Source: Streptomyces sp. Ncost-T10-10d (GTDB lineage: Bacteria > Actinomycetota > Actinomycetes > Streptomycetales > Streptomycetaceae). From it: DNA of 64,000 nucleotides. Both the position numbers and the translations under genes were made by a program. Where the stretch lies: contig NZ_FMDF01000218.1 of NCBI RefSeq assembly GCF_900091955.1, positions 1 to 64,000 on the forward strand, in the 5' to 3' direction. Positions 19,084 through 27,804 of the stretch are shown here, in pieces. Each line of letters starts with the position of its first letter. Position 1 is the stretch's first letter. The notes beneath the pieces are model-generated. The model worked only from the letters and a program-made list of their open reading frames with translations. It ran no database searches and was not told the DNA's origin.

Positions 19084-19265
19084 GTGGGCGACCACGCCGG
19101 GGCCGTGCGGGGCGCCCGCACGGCCGGGGCGCTGTCGGTGGCGGTCACCACGGGCCCGTGCGACGCGGAGGAGCTCCGGGCGGCGGGGGCGGATGTCGTG
19201 TTGTCGTCGCTGACGGAGTTCCCGTCCTGGCTGGACGGGTACGCGGTGTGGGCCTTCCGGCGGGA
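19084..19265 (+). pseudogene. Broken copy of the HAD hydrolase 3' end (first)
   Basis: This segment repeats the last third of the HAD gene nearly base for base, starting at GTGGGCGACCAC and running past the position of the HAD stop (compare 16527-16723). Motif I and the N-terminal two thirds are absent. The bases just before it (GGACAACGCCCCTC) are shared with the second fragment at 21296, not with the full gene. It appears to be a duplication remnant rather than an expressed gene. Confidence 0.75.
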
Positions 19266-19287
19266 GCAGGAGCGGGAGCGTGTGCTT

Positions 19288-19761
19288 TCACCCACGTCCG
19301 TCGCCCCACCCGTCCTGGGCCCGCTCCTCCGTCTTGGCCGCGCACTCCACCCAGAGCAGCTTTCCGCCCTGCCCCGGCAGTCCGGTCCCCATGGGGTACG
19401 CACCCCAGCTCTCGGCGTAGAGGGTGACGAGGTACAGCCCCCGTCCGCGCTCGGCGAGCTCCGCCGGGGCTTCGGCGCTCCATTGGAAGGGGGCGGGGAT
19501 GTGCGGGTTGGTGTCCCAGACGCTCAGCCGGATACGACTGCGCCCGGCGTCGCGCAAGCGGAGGGAGTACGGCCCTGAGGAGTGCAGGTAGGCGTTGGTG
19601 ACGAGCTCGCTCGCCAACAGTTCGGCGATCTCGGTGAGTTCGCGCATGCCGTGGACGCGCAGGATGGTGCGGAGGGTGGAGCGGGCCACGCCGGGGGCGC
19701 GGGGATCCTGCGGGAGTTGGAGGGTGTATGTCCAGGGCGGGGATACCGTGGCACTGGCCAT
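19288..19761 (-). CDS. RsbW-like ATP-binding regulatory protein (HATPase_c_2)
   Basis: This 157-residue GHKL-fold ATPase is of the anti-sigma-factor kinase type. The N-box ELVTNAYLHS, the G1 box WDTNPHIPAP and the G2 box ERGRGLYLV are visible. Many Streptomyces genomes carry dozens of these proteins, often beside XRE/DUF397 pairs as here, where they act in developmental or antibiotic regulation. It diverges from the XRE gene across a relatively AT-rich 210-base promoter region. The partner and target are unknown. Confidence 0.82.
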   Translation of the reverse strand: MASATVSPPWTYTLQLPQDPRAPGVARSTLRTILRVHGMRELTEIAELLASELVTNAYLHSSGPYSLRLRDAGRSRIRLSVWDTNPHIPAPFQWSAEAPAELAERGRGLYLVTLYAESWGAYPMGTGLPGQGGKLLWVECAAKTEERAQDGWGDGRG

Positions 19762-19973
19762 GGAAGTCTCCGTTCACGGAGGGAAGTTGAATCACGGGTT
19801 TCCGGTTGTCCGGTGACGAGGCCGCTCCGTCGAGCGGGGTACTTCCGGGCGGGTGGCCTGGATCCAAATTAGCGGCACGCGACATAAAATATTTGCGAGA
19901 TCGGCAATCGGTTGAGATATGCACTCGTGTGAGTGACGTTGCCAACATGTTCCTGATTAAGGAGAGTTGACAC

Positions 19974-20825
19974 ATGGCGTCCAGAAGCACCCCCGGCGTG
20001 CGACGCCTGCGCCTTGGGGTCGAGTTGCGTCGGTTGCGAGAACGCGCTGGGCTCACGGCCACTGAGGGCGCCCGGCTGCTCGGCATCAGCCAGGCCCAGC
20101 TCAGCAACATCGAGGCGAGTCGCTTCGGTGTGAGCGCGGAACGGCTGCGGGCAATGGCTCGCAACTACCGCTGCTCGGACTCCGCATACGTCGCAGGGCT
20201 GCTCGATCTCGCCGGGGAACGCTCATCGGGCTGGTGGGAGACGTTCCGCGAGGTCCTGCCCTCCCCTTTGCTGGACATCGCGGAACTGGAGCACCACGCG
20301 ACCGGGCTGCGGTCCGCCAACACGTCCCATGTCCCGGGTCTCCTCCAGACCACGGACCATGCTCGCGAGATCTTCCGGCAGGTGGTGCCGGAGTTCTCTC
20401 GTTCGGACATCGAGCACCGCGTGAGTCACCGACTTCAGCGCCAGGTCCTCCTCGACCGACCGAGCCCGCCAACGTACCGGGCAGTCATTCATGAAGCTGC
20501 TCTCCGCGTGCCGGTTGGCGGCTCGGTCATCGCCAGGAACCAGCTTCGGCATCTGCTTGAGCAGGGCGAGCGGGAACACATCACGATCCAGGTAATCCCG
20601 TTCGCCATCGGCGCCTATCCCGGATCCGGGCAGACCATCCTGTACGTGCACGGCTCGGTGCCCCGCCTCGACACGGTTTCGCTGGATCAGTCACACGGCC
20701 CTGTCCTGGTGGATGCCGAGGCGGAGTTGGAGGCCTACCGTCTCCTGCTGGCACGCATGGAGGCCGTGGCGCTGGCGCCGGACAAGTCCCGGGACTTCAT
20801 CCACAGTCTGATTGCCGACCAGTGA
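19974..20825 (+). CDS. XRE-family transcriptional regulator with DUF5753
   Basis: This 283-residue protein has an N-terminal helix-turn-helix (GVELRRLREREGL-like, ATEGARLLGISQAQLSNIEAS) followed by the actinobacterial DUF5753 domain with EHHATGLRSANTSHVPGLLQT and PFAIGAYPGSGQTILYVHG. WhiJ-like members bind DNA and are antagonised by small DUF397 partners. Two DUF397 genes follow directly and overlap. ATG 19974 has a clear AAGGAGAG site. A fragment related to residues 97-113 recurs in the chimeric segment at 21410. Confidence 0.88.
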   Translation: MASRSTPGVRRLRLGVELRRLRERAGLTATEGARLLGISQAQLSNIEASRFGVSAERLRAMARNYRCSDSAYVAGLLDLAGERSSGWWETFREVLPSPLLDIAELEHHATGLRSANTSHVPGLLQTTDHAREIFRQVVPEFSRSDIEHRVSHRLQRQVLLDRPSPPTYRAVIHEAALRVPVGGSVIARNQLRHLLEQGEREHITIQVIPFAIGAYPGSGQTILYVHGSVPRLDTVSLDQSHGPVLVDAEAELEAYRLLLARMEAVALAPDKSRDFIHSLIADQ

Positions 20826-20836
20826 AGGAACCGGAT

Positions 20837-21025
20837 ATGCACCAGCACCCATGGCAGAGGTCCTCGTACTGCGGGCAGGGCGAATCCTGCCTACACGTCG
20901 CCGCGAGCAACAGCACAGTCAGCCTCACCGAGAGCAGCGACCCCACCGGGGCGATACTCCGCACCACACCCGCCGCCTGGGCCGCGCTCGTGCGCACCCT
21001 CAAGGAGAACCGCGCCCATGGCTGA
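20837..21025 (+). CDS. DUF397-family small protein (first)
   Basis: This 62-residue DUF397 protein has the family core QRSSYCGQGESCLHVA, a strongly conserved W/S-S-YSG-x-x-x-C pattern, and the TPAAWAALVRTLKEN end. ATG 20837 sits 7 bases after AAGGA; GTG 20822, overlapping the XRE stop, is an alternative. DUF397 proteins act with their neighbouring XRE regulator, usually relieving repression. Confidence 0.85.
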   Translation: MHQHPWQRSSYCGQGESCLHVAASNSTVSLTESSDPTGAILRTTPAAWAALVRTLKENRAHG

Positions 21026-21263
21026 CATCCCCAGCGGCCTCACCTGGATCCGCGCCGCCCCCGAGGGCGAGGAGGGCCCCGGCCCCTGGATCGAGATCGC
21101 CTTCGGCCCGGACGAACTCGTCCACCTTCGGGAGACCGGCGACCCCGAGAACGTCGTGACGACGACCATGACGAAATGGGACGCCTTCACCAAGGGCGTC
21201 CTGGCCGGGGAGTTCGACCACTTCGCCGAGCTCGACGGCGAGGGCACGGTGGCCCCGGCCTGA
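21018..21263 (+). CDS. DUF397-like small protein (second)
   Basis: This 81-residue protein overlaps the end of the first DUF397 gene by eight bases. Residues GLTWIRAAPEGEEGPGPWIEIAFGPDELVHLRETGDPENVV follow the DUF397 layout: a W near the start, a conserved charged middle, and RETGDP. The end TKWDAFTKGVLAGEFDHF matches the family C-terminus. It forms the last gene of the XRE operon. The two DUF397 copies may compete for the same regulator. Confidence 0.82.
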   Translation: MADIPSGLTWIRAAPEGEEGPGPWIEIAFGPDELVHLRETGDPENVVTTTMTKWDAFTKGVLAGEFDHFAELDGEGTVAPA

Positions 21264-21295
21264 CCTCACCGGACAACGCCCCCTCATCGTCCAGC

Positions 21296-21485
21296 GTGGG
21301 CGACCACGCCGGGGACATGCGGGTCGCCCGCACGGCCGGGGCACTGTCGGCCGCGGTCGCCACGGGCCCCTGCGACGTGGAGGATCTCTGGGCGGCGGGC
21401 GCGGACGTCGTCCTGCCGACGCCCCTCCTGGACCTTGCGGAACTGGAACACCATGCCGAATGGTTGCGCAGCACCTCCTCGACAT
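21296..21485 (+). pseudogene. Chimeric remnant: HAD 3' fragment fused to a DUF5753 fragment
   Basis: Bases 21296-21415 are a diverged third copy of the HAD 3' region (GDHAGDMRVARTAGALSAAVATGPCDVEDLWAAGADVV). The sequence then switches, within a shared GTCCTG, to a piece like residues 95-115 of the upstream XRE protein (LPTPLLDLAELEHHAEWLRS) and stops. No start or full domain is present. Junction microhomology suggests illegitimate recombination. Bases 21486-21688 hold nothing else recognisable. Confidence 0.75.
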
Positions 21486-21688
21486 GAGCGAGCCGGACCA
21501 CATTCGTGCTCCGGCTCCCCGAACAGATGCCGCCGTGCCTGGCAGTGCTCCTCGGGCGATCACGGCGATTTGGCAGAATCGGGCCGGACCGGATATCGCA
21601 AGTTGCCGTCAGCAGAAGGAACGTGCGGGCCGGCAGCCGACAGGATGCGCCCGTCGAACCAGACGGGCAAGACAGCTAGGAAGTCGCC

Positions 21689-22093
21689 ATGGATCGATAC
21701 CCGGCGGACCGCGTCGACTACCACGACGACGGCCTCAACTACCTGGACGATGTGCCCTTCACCGGGGTCGCGTTCACGGAGAAAGATGGCGCCCTCAAGT
21801 CCGAGGCGACCTACCGGGAGGGCCTGCGATGGGGGCCCACGAAGGAGTGGTATCCGTCGGGGCAGCCCATGGCGGACTCGACGTTCGCACGGGGGGAGCT
21901 GCATGGACGGGCCCGGGAGTGGCACAGGAACGGGCAGCTCGCAGAGGACGGCGAGTACGAGTACGGCATTGCGTTGTGGGCGAAGCAGTGGGATGAGAAC
22001 GGTGTCCTCGAGGACGACTACGTGCTTACGGAATCCGACTCGGACCATCAGGCGCTGCTGCACTTCCGGGCGCTCTACGGCGGAGCGGCGTGA
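21689..22093 (+). CDS. YwqK-like MORN-repeat protein (antitoxin-type fold)
   Basis: This 134-residue protein has successive short repeats of the YwqK/MORN type: GVAFTEKDGALKSEATYREGLRWGPTKEWYPSGQPMADSTFARGELHGRAREWHRNGQLAEDGEY. Each unit has the G-x-x-x-E/W-x-x-x-G pattern. In Bacillus YwqK is the antitoxin of a contact toxin; here no adjacent toxin gene is recognised. A GGAA site precedes ATG 21689. The antitoxin role is inferred only from the family. Confidence 0.7.
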   Translation: MDRYPADRVDYHDDGLNYLDDVPFTGVAFTEKDGALKSEATYREGLRWGPTKEWYPSGQPMADSTFARGELHGRAREWHRNGQLAEDGEYEYGIALWAKQWDENGVLEDDYVLTESDSDHQALLHFRALYGGAA

Positions 22094-22122
22094 CCGTGAC
22101 AGGGCTGCCGCTCACGTGTCCT

Positions 22123-23010
22123 TCATGCGCGGCTGGAGTGTGCCTCGATGGCGTCGTTGATCTCGGGCCAGAGTTCGCGGGGGCGGTCGTGACCCATATC
22201 GGGGATCAACAAGAGCTTCGCTCCGGGCACGAGATCTGCGGTGCGTTCCCCGCCGCTGGGGTCGATCAGTGTGTCGTCCAGGCCATGGATCACCAGGGTC
22301 GGGACCCGAAGCTCCCGGAGCGCATGTGCGCGGGAACCACTGAGGATCAGCGCTCCGAGTTGACGTCCGACTCCGGCTGGGTAGTACGCGCGGTCGTAAC
22401 TGTTGGCAGCCAGTTCACGAAGGGCTGCGGGGTCGCCATAGCGCTTGGAGGCCCATACCAGGTCTCTCTCCGCCGCTGCGATGTATCCCTCACGGTCCGC
22501 CGGCTTCGGACTGGAGATCACCGCCTGGGCTTCGGGAGTGGACCGGCCGTATTCGGGTTCGCCGGTCGAGGACATCATCGACGTCAGGGTCAGCACCCGC
22601 GTCGGCCGGCTGATGGCCATCATCTGGGCGAGCATTCCGCCCATTGAGGATCCGACCACGTGAGCTCGTTCGATTCCGAGCGCCGTGAGCAGGGCGAGGC
22701 CGTCGTCGGCCATGTCCTGAACCGTGTAGGGAACCATTGCGAGAGCGGACGGAATGTCTCCCGAGCTCACAGTGTCGATGAGTCGGCCCGTATCGACGGG
22801 ATGACCATCGAACTTGGTGGACAGCCCGCAGTCGCGGTTGTCGTACCGGATCACGTAGCGGCCACGATGGGCGAGTGCGCGGCAGAAGTCCTCGTGCCAG
22901 GCGATCATCTGGGCGCTGAAACCCGTCACGAGCAGGACAGGTGTGTCGGAGGGGTCACCGAAGGTCTCGTACGCGATGGACACTCCGGGCGAGACTTCAA
23001 CAATCGGCAT
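22123..23010 (-). CDS. Alpha/beta hydrolase
   Basis: This is a 295-residue hydrolase from ATG 23010 (MPIVEVSPGVSIAYETFGDP). It has the nucleophile elbow GSSMGG at about residue 100, the oxyanion region VTGFSAQ, an Asp in HGLDDTLIDP and the catalytic His in DMGHD. It is close in style to the RdmC-type esterases. Substrate is unknown. It is convergent with the YwqK gene and not obviously part of the toxin operon. Confidence 0.85.
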   Translation of the reverse strand: MPIVEVSPGVSIAYETFGDPSDTPVLLVTGFSAQMIAWHEDFCRALAHRGRYVIRYDNRDCGLSTKFDGHPVDTGRLIDTVSSGDIPSALAMVPYTVQDMADDGLALLTALGIERAHVVGSSMGGMLAQMMAISRPTRVLTLTSMMSSTGEPEYGRSTPEAQAVISSPKPADREGYIAAAERDLVWASKRYGDPAALRELAANSYDRAYYPAGVGRQLGALILSGSRAHALRELRVPTLVIHGLDDTLIDPSGGERTADLVPGAKLLLIPDMGHDRPRELWPEINDAIEAHSSRA

Positions 23011-23104
23011 GCTTGGAGTTTCCCAGCTTCGGCTGTCGGAGCGCACCCAGAATATCGGCGGCGCTTGACCTTCACGTCCTTCACTCAGGTCGCCGAAACC
23101 CTGC

Positions 23105-24511
23105 TCACTCCTCCTGCCGGGCGCCGTTCAGGTGATCGTTGAGCTGCTGGAGGCGCTGCCAGGCGGCGGGGTCGGTGCCGTCGCCGAGTGCGTAGTGCAG
23201 AGCGGGCCGGGTGGCCGGGCCGAGCCGGGCAGGCGTGATGCCGTCAAACACCCAGTGGTCCTGGTCGAGGCCGCGGTCGGCCACAGCGTCGGGGCCCAAG
23301 GTGAGGCCGACAGGTACCGGGGGCGGCTCGTAGTGGGCCGGGGTGGTCAGATCCGCGCGTGCGGTGCGGAGTTGGCTGATCATCGTGGCGAGGTTGCGCC
23401 CGGTCGCCAGGGACTCGGCCAGCTCGGGCAGGGCGTCCACCGGAGTGCTCTGGTCTGCATCGCAGCCGATGGCCAGCGTGATGTGCTCCTCGACGCCGGC
23501 CTGAGTACGGGCCGTGCGCACGGTGGCGATCGCCGGGCGGTCGGGCGCGCCGACGGCGACGATCCAGGTGGGCAGGGACTGTTGGGCGCGGGTGCGCGCC
23601 AGGTCGGTCAACTGTCGTGGCGACCAGGGGACGTTGATGGGTTCGGAGGTGGCCCACCCGGCGGGCGGGGCCCCGGTGAGCGTGCGCCATGCCTGCTCCA
23701 GAGCGCCGCCCAGGACGAGCCGCTCGTCAGCCGGGTGGATCGTGCGGATGGAGAGCAGCAGCTGCCGTTCTCCATCGGCGCCGGGGCGGGGGCGGAAGGC
23801 GTCCGCGATCCGGGGGCCGTCGCCGACGACCGGGACGAATCGCTCGCTGTGCCAGTGCAGCACGGCTCCGGAGAGCCCGTCGTAGTAGCCGCACTCGGGG
23901 TCGCGCACGACCCAGCGGGAGGGCAGCCCGTCCAGCAGTGTGCGGGCGGGGAAAGTGAGCCGGGTGCCGGGCGGGGTGACGAGTTGTAGTTCCCGCCCGG
24001 TGCGGACCGTGTTGCGCACCACGTCGGTCAGCCAGGTCGTGGCAGCGACGACGGGGCGGCCCTGGATGACGACGGCGGCCCTGTCGGTGAGCATGTCGAC
24101 ACCCATGGGGGCCGCCTCTGTGACGGCGCCTGCGAGATCGGTCACGACATCGGTATGACCGGCCTCGCGCGGCCAGACAGTGCCACCGTGCACAGCCGCC
24201 AGGCGCCCGGCGACGGACCCGGCCAGCCGTCCTGCCTCCTCCATAGCCGTGGTGGCCCGCGCCTCGGTCCACCAGACGGGCGACTCCGCATCCACGGCCG
24301 GTCCGAGCAACCGGCTGACCTCACCCGGCACTTGGACGTACCGGGGTGCTTCGAGCGACACCAGTGCCTGCCCGGCAGCGGTGCACAACTGAACGACGGA
24401 CCCACCACCCGCCCGGTTCACGAGCAGATCGGGGCCACCGGCGTGCAACCCGGCAAGCAGCGTCTTGGTGTCCGGCATCTGCGGGGTGAGGGCTATGACG
24501 TCCTGAGTCAT
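23105..24511 (-). CDS. DUF6177-family protein of the toxin operon
   Basis: This 468-residue protein matches the layout of the actinobacterial DUF6177 family. It starts with MTQDVIALTPQMPDTKTLLAGLHAGGPDLLVN. It also has WWTEARATTAMEEAGRLAG and WVVRDPECGYYDGLSGAVLHW. The family co-occurs with WXG-like and polymorphic-toxin genes, often as the last gene of the operon, as here. The biochemical role is unknown. The stop lies 95 bases from the divergent hydrolase start. Confidence 0.78.
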   Translation of the reverse strand: MTQDVIALTPQMPDTKTLLAGLHAGGPDLLVNRAGGGSVVQLCTAAGQALVSLEAPRYVQVPGEVSRLLGPAVDAESPVWWTEARATTAMEEAGRLAGSVAGRLAAVHGGTVWPREAGHTDVVTDLAGAVTEAAPMGVDMLTDRAAVVIQGRPVVAATTWLTDVVRNTVRTGRELQLVTPPGTRLTFPARTLLDGLPSRWVVRDPECGYYDGLSGAVLHWHSERFVPVVGDGPRIADAFRPRPGADGERQLLLSIRTIHPADERLVLGGALEQAWRTLTGAPPAGWATSEPINVPWSPRQLTDLARTRAQQSLPTWIVAVGAPDRPAIATVRTARTQAGVEEHITLAIGCDADQSTPVDALPELAESLATGRNLATMISQLRTARADLTTPAHYEPPPVPVGLTLGPDAVADRGLDQDHWVFDGITPARLGPATRPALHYALGDGTDPAAWQRLQQLNDHLNGARQEE

Positions 24512-24554
24512 TGGCTGCTTCCTGGCACGAGAAATGGGGGGTGCGGGGCAGGTG

Positions 24555-25571
24555 TCAGTACCGACCCGACAGCTCTTCCAAGGCGTCCAGGGACGATGCC
24601 CCCTGGGGGGTGTCTTCAGCGATCACGCCGATCTCGGGTCGGGTCGGGCACTTGGCCAGCCAGTCCAGTGCCGCGAGCGGGGCGAGCCCTCGGTCGTGCG
24701 CTTCTCGCAAGCTCAACAGCCAAGCCGCTCCCACGTCGAACGCCTCGTCTCCGGCCGCAGTCCGAGGTACATAACCGGCGGCGGCGTCACCGACGGAAGC
24801 CCAGACGAAGCCGAGCGTCCGCCCGTCCCGCTGAATGGTGAAGTACCGGACCGGGTGCTCGGTGATCTGCTCGTACTCGTCTTCGGACTGTGGAATACGG
24901 GACTGCAGCAGATCTGCCCGGTTGAGGCCTTCGAATGTCCCCCAGGAATCGTCGTAGGCAGGACCCCTGCCCCTCAGGTCCTTGAAACCGGTCTCGTTTG
25001 GTGCCGCGTGGCGATTCTCGTCCCCGGGTTCGGGCGCACTGCCAAGCAGTGCCGAGACGCCCTGCAGCGCGGCAGCGAGCCGGGGAGCGTTCGCCGCGTA
25101 CACCTCGGGCTGTTCTCGGTCGCGTGTGTCCATCGTCAGCCAGGAATCGGAGTAAGTCTCCAGCGTCAAGGAGAGCAGGCTTCCGCCCCAAACCTCCAGA
25201 TGGATGGCGAACAGCTTCTCCGCGCGATGCTTGACCCCTGATTCCAGCCAGAGACCGGGACATTGGATTCGGACAATGACGAGATGGTTGCCCTCAAGTG
25301 CGTCTGCCTGCGCCACAGCTCGCGAAAGGTCCGTTCCGGGGCGGAGGGGCTCGGGCTCCAGATCCAGGCCGCGGAAATCGATGAGAACGTTCCGCTTATC
25401 CTCCATGGATAGAACCGACAGTCCAACTTTTCCTACGGGAACTGCAAGCTCGTTGGCGGCCAGGATGCCCCAGACCGCCAACGCGATTTCCGCCGCGCGA
25501 GCAGGCTGAAATCGACCGGTGTTCGGCCTGATTTCCCAATTCCATTCGCCAACAAGGCCTGAGGTGATCAC
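24555..25571 (-). CDS. Putative immunity protein for the polymorphic toxin
   Basis: This 338-residue protein starts at GTG 25571, overlapping the toxin stop (GTGA), which implies translational coupling. It has no recognised domain. An acidic, mixed alpha/beta sequence with no signal peptide or membrane helix fits a cytosolic immunity protein. The codon usage is less GC-rich in the N-terminal half than in neighbouring housekeeping genes, suggesting horizontal exchange of the toxin tip and immunity gene. The call rests on position and composition. Confidence 0.6.
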   Translation of the reverse strand: MITSGLVGEWNWEIRPNTGRFQPARAAEIALAVWGILAANELAVPVGKVGLSVLSMEDKRNVLIDFRGLDLEPEPLRPGTDLSRAVAQADALEGNHLVIVRIQCPGLWLESGVKHRAEKLFAIHLEVWGGSLLSLTLETYSDSWLTMDTRDREQPEVYAANAPRLAAALQGVSALLGSAPEPGDENRHAAPNETGFKDLRGRGPAYDDSWGTFEGLNRADLLQSRIPQSEDEYEQITEHPVRYFTIQRDGRTLGFVWASVGDAAAGYVPRTAAGDEAFDVGAAWLLSLREAHDRGLAPLAALDWLAKCPTRPEIGVIAEDTPQGASSLDALEELSGRY

Positions 25572-27799
25572 AAAATGTCCTTGGGGTCGAGCTTGCTGCC
25601 GGGCGGGATCACGAGATTTCCATCCTCCAGGCGTATGACAAATGCGAGGCCCTCCCCCTTCGGCCCGCGCCCGCCGCGATGGATGTCCATCAGGGCATCG
25701 TACGAGCCGTTGGAAATCCAGTCTGCGAGAGTCCCTCGGCCACCGTCCACGAGCAGCACATGGTGGTCAGCTTCTGCTCTCGCCAACTGAAGCAAGTTAT
25801 GGCCTCTGGTGATTTCGCTGACCGGATCCATGGGGTCGTTGAGGTGCTTCATCTGGTAGGCGTAGACGGCACCGGACTCGTCCTTGATGCGGATGTCCAT
25901 GTCGGCACCGACCGGAACCTTCTGCTCAAAGTCGATGGAGTGCGCGGGCACGCCGCTCCTGACCAGGTCGTCTGCGAAGATGAGCTGGTCGGCACTAGGT
26001 TGGAACATTTGTTCCCTTTTTGCCCCCAAAGATGATATGACCTGCCCGAACTTGTCGCTTTGATTGAATTGCCCAGAGGCGATGACATCAGCGACCCGCT
26101 GGCCGTCGGGTTCCGAAGCGAGCCGGTCGAACACCCTGTCAAGGACATTGGGCTTCGGTCGTTCCTTGCCAGGGATTCCCTTGATCGCGTCACGAATGCG
26201 TTGTTCTGTCTCACCCCCGCGAACCATGGGTTGTCCATCGCCGTCCGGCGACGGACCGTCAGGCGTCGCGGGAACATCCCCGTCGGACCCACCGCGGCCG
26301 CCAGAGCCATGGGATGCGCCCGCTCCGTCCGGGGCTCCGTCGTTGGGGTGGCCGTCCGCGCCTCCGTGTTCCCCACCCTGCCCCTCACCCAGTGGATCAG
26401 CGTGATCACCATTTCCGCCGGGTGTGTCACGGCTCGCCTGTGGCGACCTGTGGTCGTCCGCGCGTGCCGAGTTCTCGCCTGTCCGAGCGCCCACACCGAC
26501 CGGTTCGCGCTCGCCCTGCGGCCCGCCGACTCCCCGTTCGGCTGCCGAGGGTTCGTGCTTGGCCGGGTCCAGGTGGGGCTTGCCGTCCCGGTCGAGCGGG
26601 ATGAAGTTGCCGTCCTTGTCGACCCGATAGCGGTCGCTGAGGTCGAGGGCGCCGTCCGGGAACTTCGTCTTCGGTATCTGGAGGTGGTCGCTGACGTTGG
26701 CCAGCACCTGGGAAACCTTGGGCAGGTCCGAGAGCGCCTTGGCGGCCTTGAAGGCGCCGCCGAGCGGGTCGAGGGCATCGCCGATCTTCGCCATGGTGCC
26801 GGCCGCCTTCGCGAACGTGCCGCCCTTGCCGAGCTTCGAGGCAGCGGCCAGCGGGCCGGAGGCGAGCGTGAGCAGGTTGAAGGAGACCACGGCATGGGCG
26901 CGGGCGGGATCCTCCTCCCACATGTCGTACGCGATGAACTGCTTGCCGAACTCCTTCGCGTACGCCTTGCTGTCGCGCTGCCAGTCGGACAGGTGCTCGT
27001 CCTGGCCGAACAGGTCCATGCCGTAGGCGTAGCCGCCGACGGCGGTGCGCTTGAGGCCGTCCCAGGCCTGGTCACGTTCTTGCTCCCCGTGGAAGCCGAT
27101 CAAAGTGCCCAGGCCGTCGATGCCGCCCCAGATGCTGTCCTTGGCGATGCCGTCCCACGCCCAGCTCTTGGCGCCGTGCCCCCACCACTCCAGGCTCCAG
27201 CGCTCGTAGGTACGCTCTTCGGGGCTGCCCCACGGCAGATCCTTCACGTCCTTGAGCGCGTCGGCGGTCTGGCCGTACATGCCGAGTCCGTGCGTACCGT
27301 CGTCCACGACCCACTGCGGGCGGCACACGCCCGGACTGATCGCGTTGATCTTGTTGGCGGCGTTGCGCTCTGCCTCCTGGAAGCCCTCACGCGCCGCCAC
27401 CACGCCATCCAGCAACGCCTGATGCGCGTCGGTCTTGCTCTGGTCCTCGGTCCAGTCGTCATCGCCCCGGACACTGTCGACAAAGGTGAACGCGTCCAGC
27501 TTCAACTGCCCCAGCCGGTCCGCGTGCGGCTTGGCCTCGAAGATGAACGTGTCCAGGGCATCGGCCAGCGCCTCGATGTCCCCGGCGAACTCCTCCGCCG
27601 TGTCCATCACCGGCTGCGTGGAGGAGAACAGCTTGTCGGCCTCGGGAGCCTTGTAATAGGCGGCCGTCGCCTGGAAACGGGAATGAACGTCCTTCCCGCC
27701 CGTCCGAATGCCCGCGGCGTGCGTACGCAGACTGGACGCGGCCTTCTCCAGCTGACCGAAGTCACCCGTGTACTGCGGTATCCCACCCGGTTCGATCAC
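25568..27799 (-). CDS. WXG-like polymorphic toxin with nuclease-like C-terminus
   Basis: This is a 743-residue polymorphic toxin. Residues 1-100 form helical hairpins like WXG100/LXG proteins (FGQLEKAASSLRTHAAGIRTGGKDVHSRFQ...). A Trp-rich middle and a hydrophobic stretch (LLTLASGPLAAASKLG) follow. Then comes a Gly/Asp/Pro-rich linker (about 430-560) and a separate C-terminal domain (about 600-743). That domain contains VGADMDIRIKDESGAVYAYQMKHL, which resembles the D-x-n-(E/Q)-x-K core of PD-(D/E)xK nucleases, with Gln at the usual Glu position. Such proteins are delivered by type VII-like secretion. The linker then domain change and the lower-GC tip suggest domain swapping. Confidence 0.75.
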   Translation of the reverse strand: MIEPGGIPQYTGDFGQLEKAASSLRTHAAGIRTGGKDVHSRFQATAAYYKAPEADKLFSSTQPVMDTAEEFAGDIEALADALDTFIFEAKPHADRLGQLKLDAFTFVDSVRGDDDWTEDQSKTDAHQALLDGVVAAREGFQEAERNAANKINAISPGVCRPQWVVDDGTHGLGMYGQTADALKDVKDLPWGSPEERTYERWSLEWWGHGAKSWAWDGIAKDSIWGGIDGLGTLIGFHGEQERDQAWDGLKRTAVGGYAYGMDLFGQDEHLSDWQRDSKAYAKEFGKQFIAYDMWEEDPARAHAVVSFNLLTLASGPLAAASKLGKGGTFAKAAGTMAKIGDALDPLGGAFKAAKALSDLPKVSQVLANVSDHLQIPKTKFPDGALDLSDRYRVDKDGNFIPLDRDGKPHLDPAKHEPSAAERGVGGPQGEREPVGVGARTGENSARADDHRSPQASRDTPGGNGDHADPLGEGQGGEHGGADGHPNDGAPDGAGASHGSGGRGGSDGDVPATPDGPSPDGDGQPMVRGGETEQRIRDAIKGIPGKERPKPNVLDRVFDRLASEPDGQRVADVIASGQFNQSDKFGQVISSLGAKREQMFQPSADQLIFADDLVRSGVPAHSIDFEQKVPVGADMDIRIKDESGAVYAYQMKHLNDPMDPVSEITRGHNLLQLARAEADHHVLLVDGGRGTLADWISNGSYDALMDIHRGGRGPKGEGLAFVIRLEDGNLVIPPGSKLDPKDIL

Positions 27800-27804
27800 G
27801 CCCG

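Noticed and set aside
19084..19578. Independent 164-residue gene at the HAD fragment
   Set aside because: It is a remnant of the HAD end running into antisense sequence of the ATP-binding protein gene.
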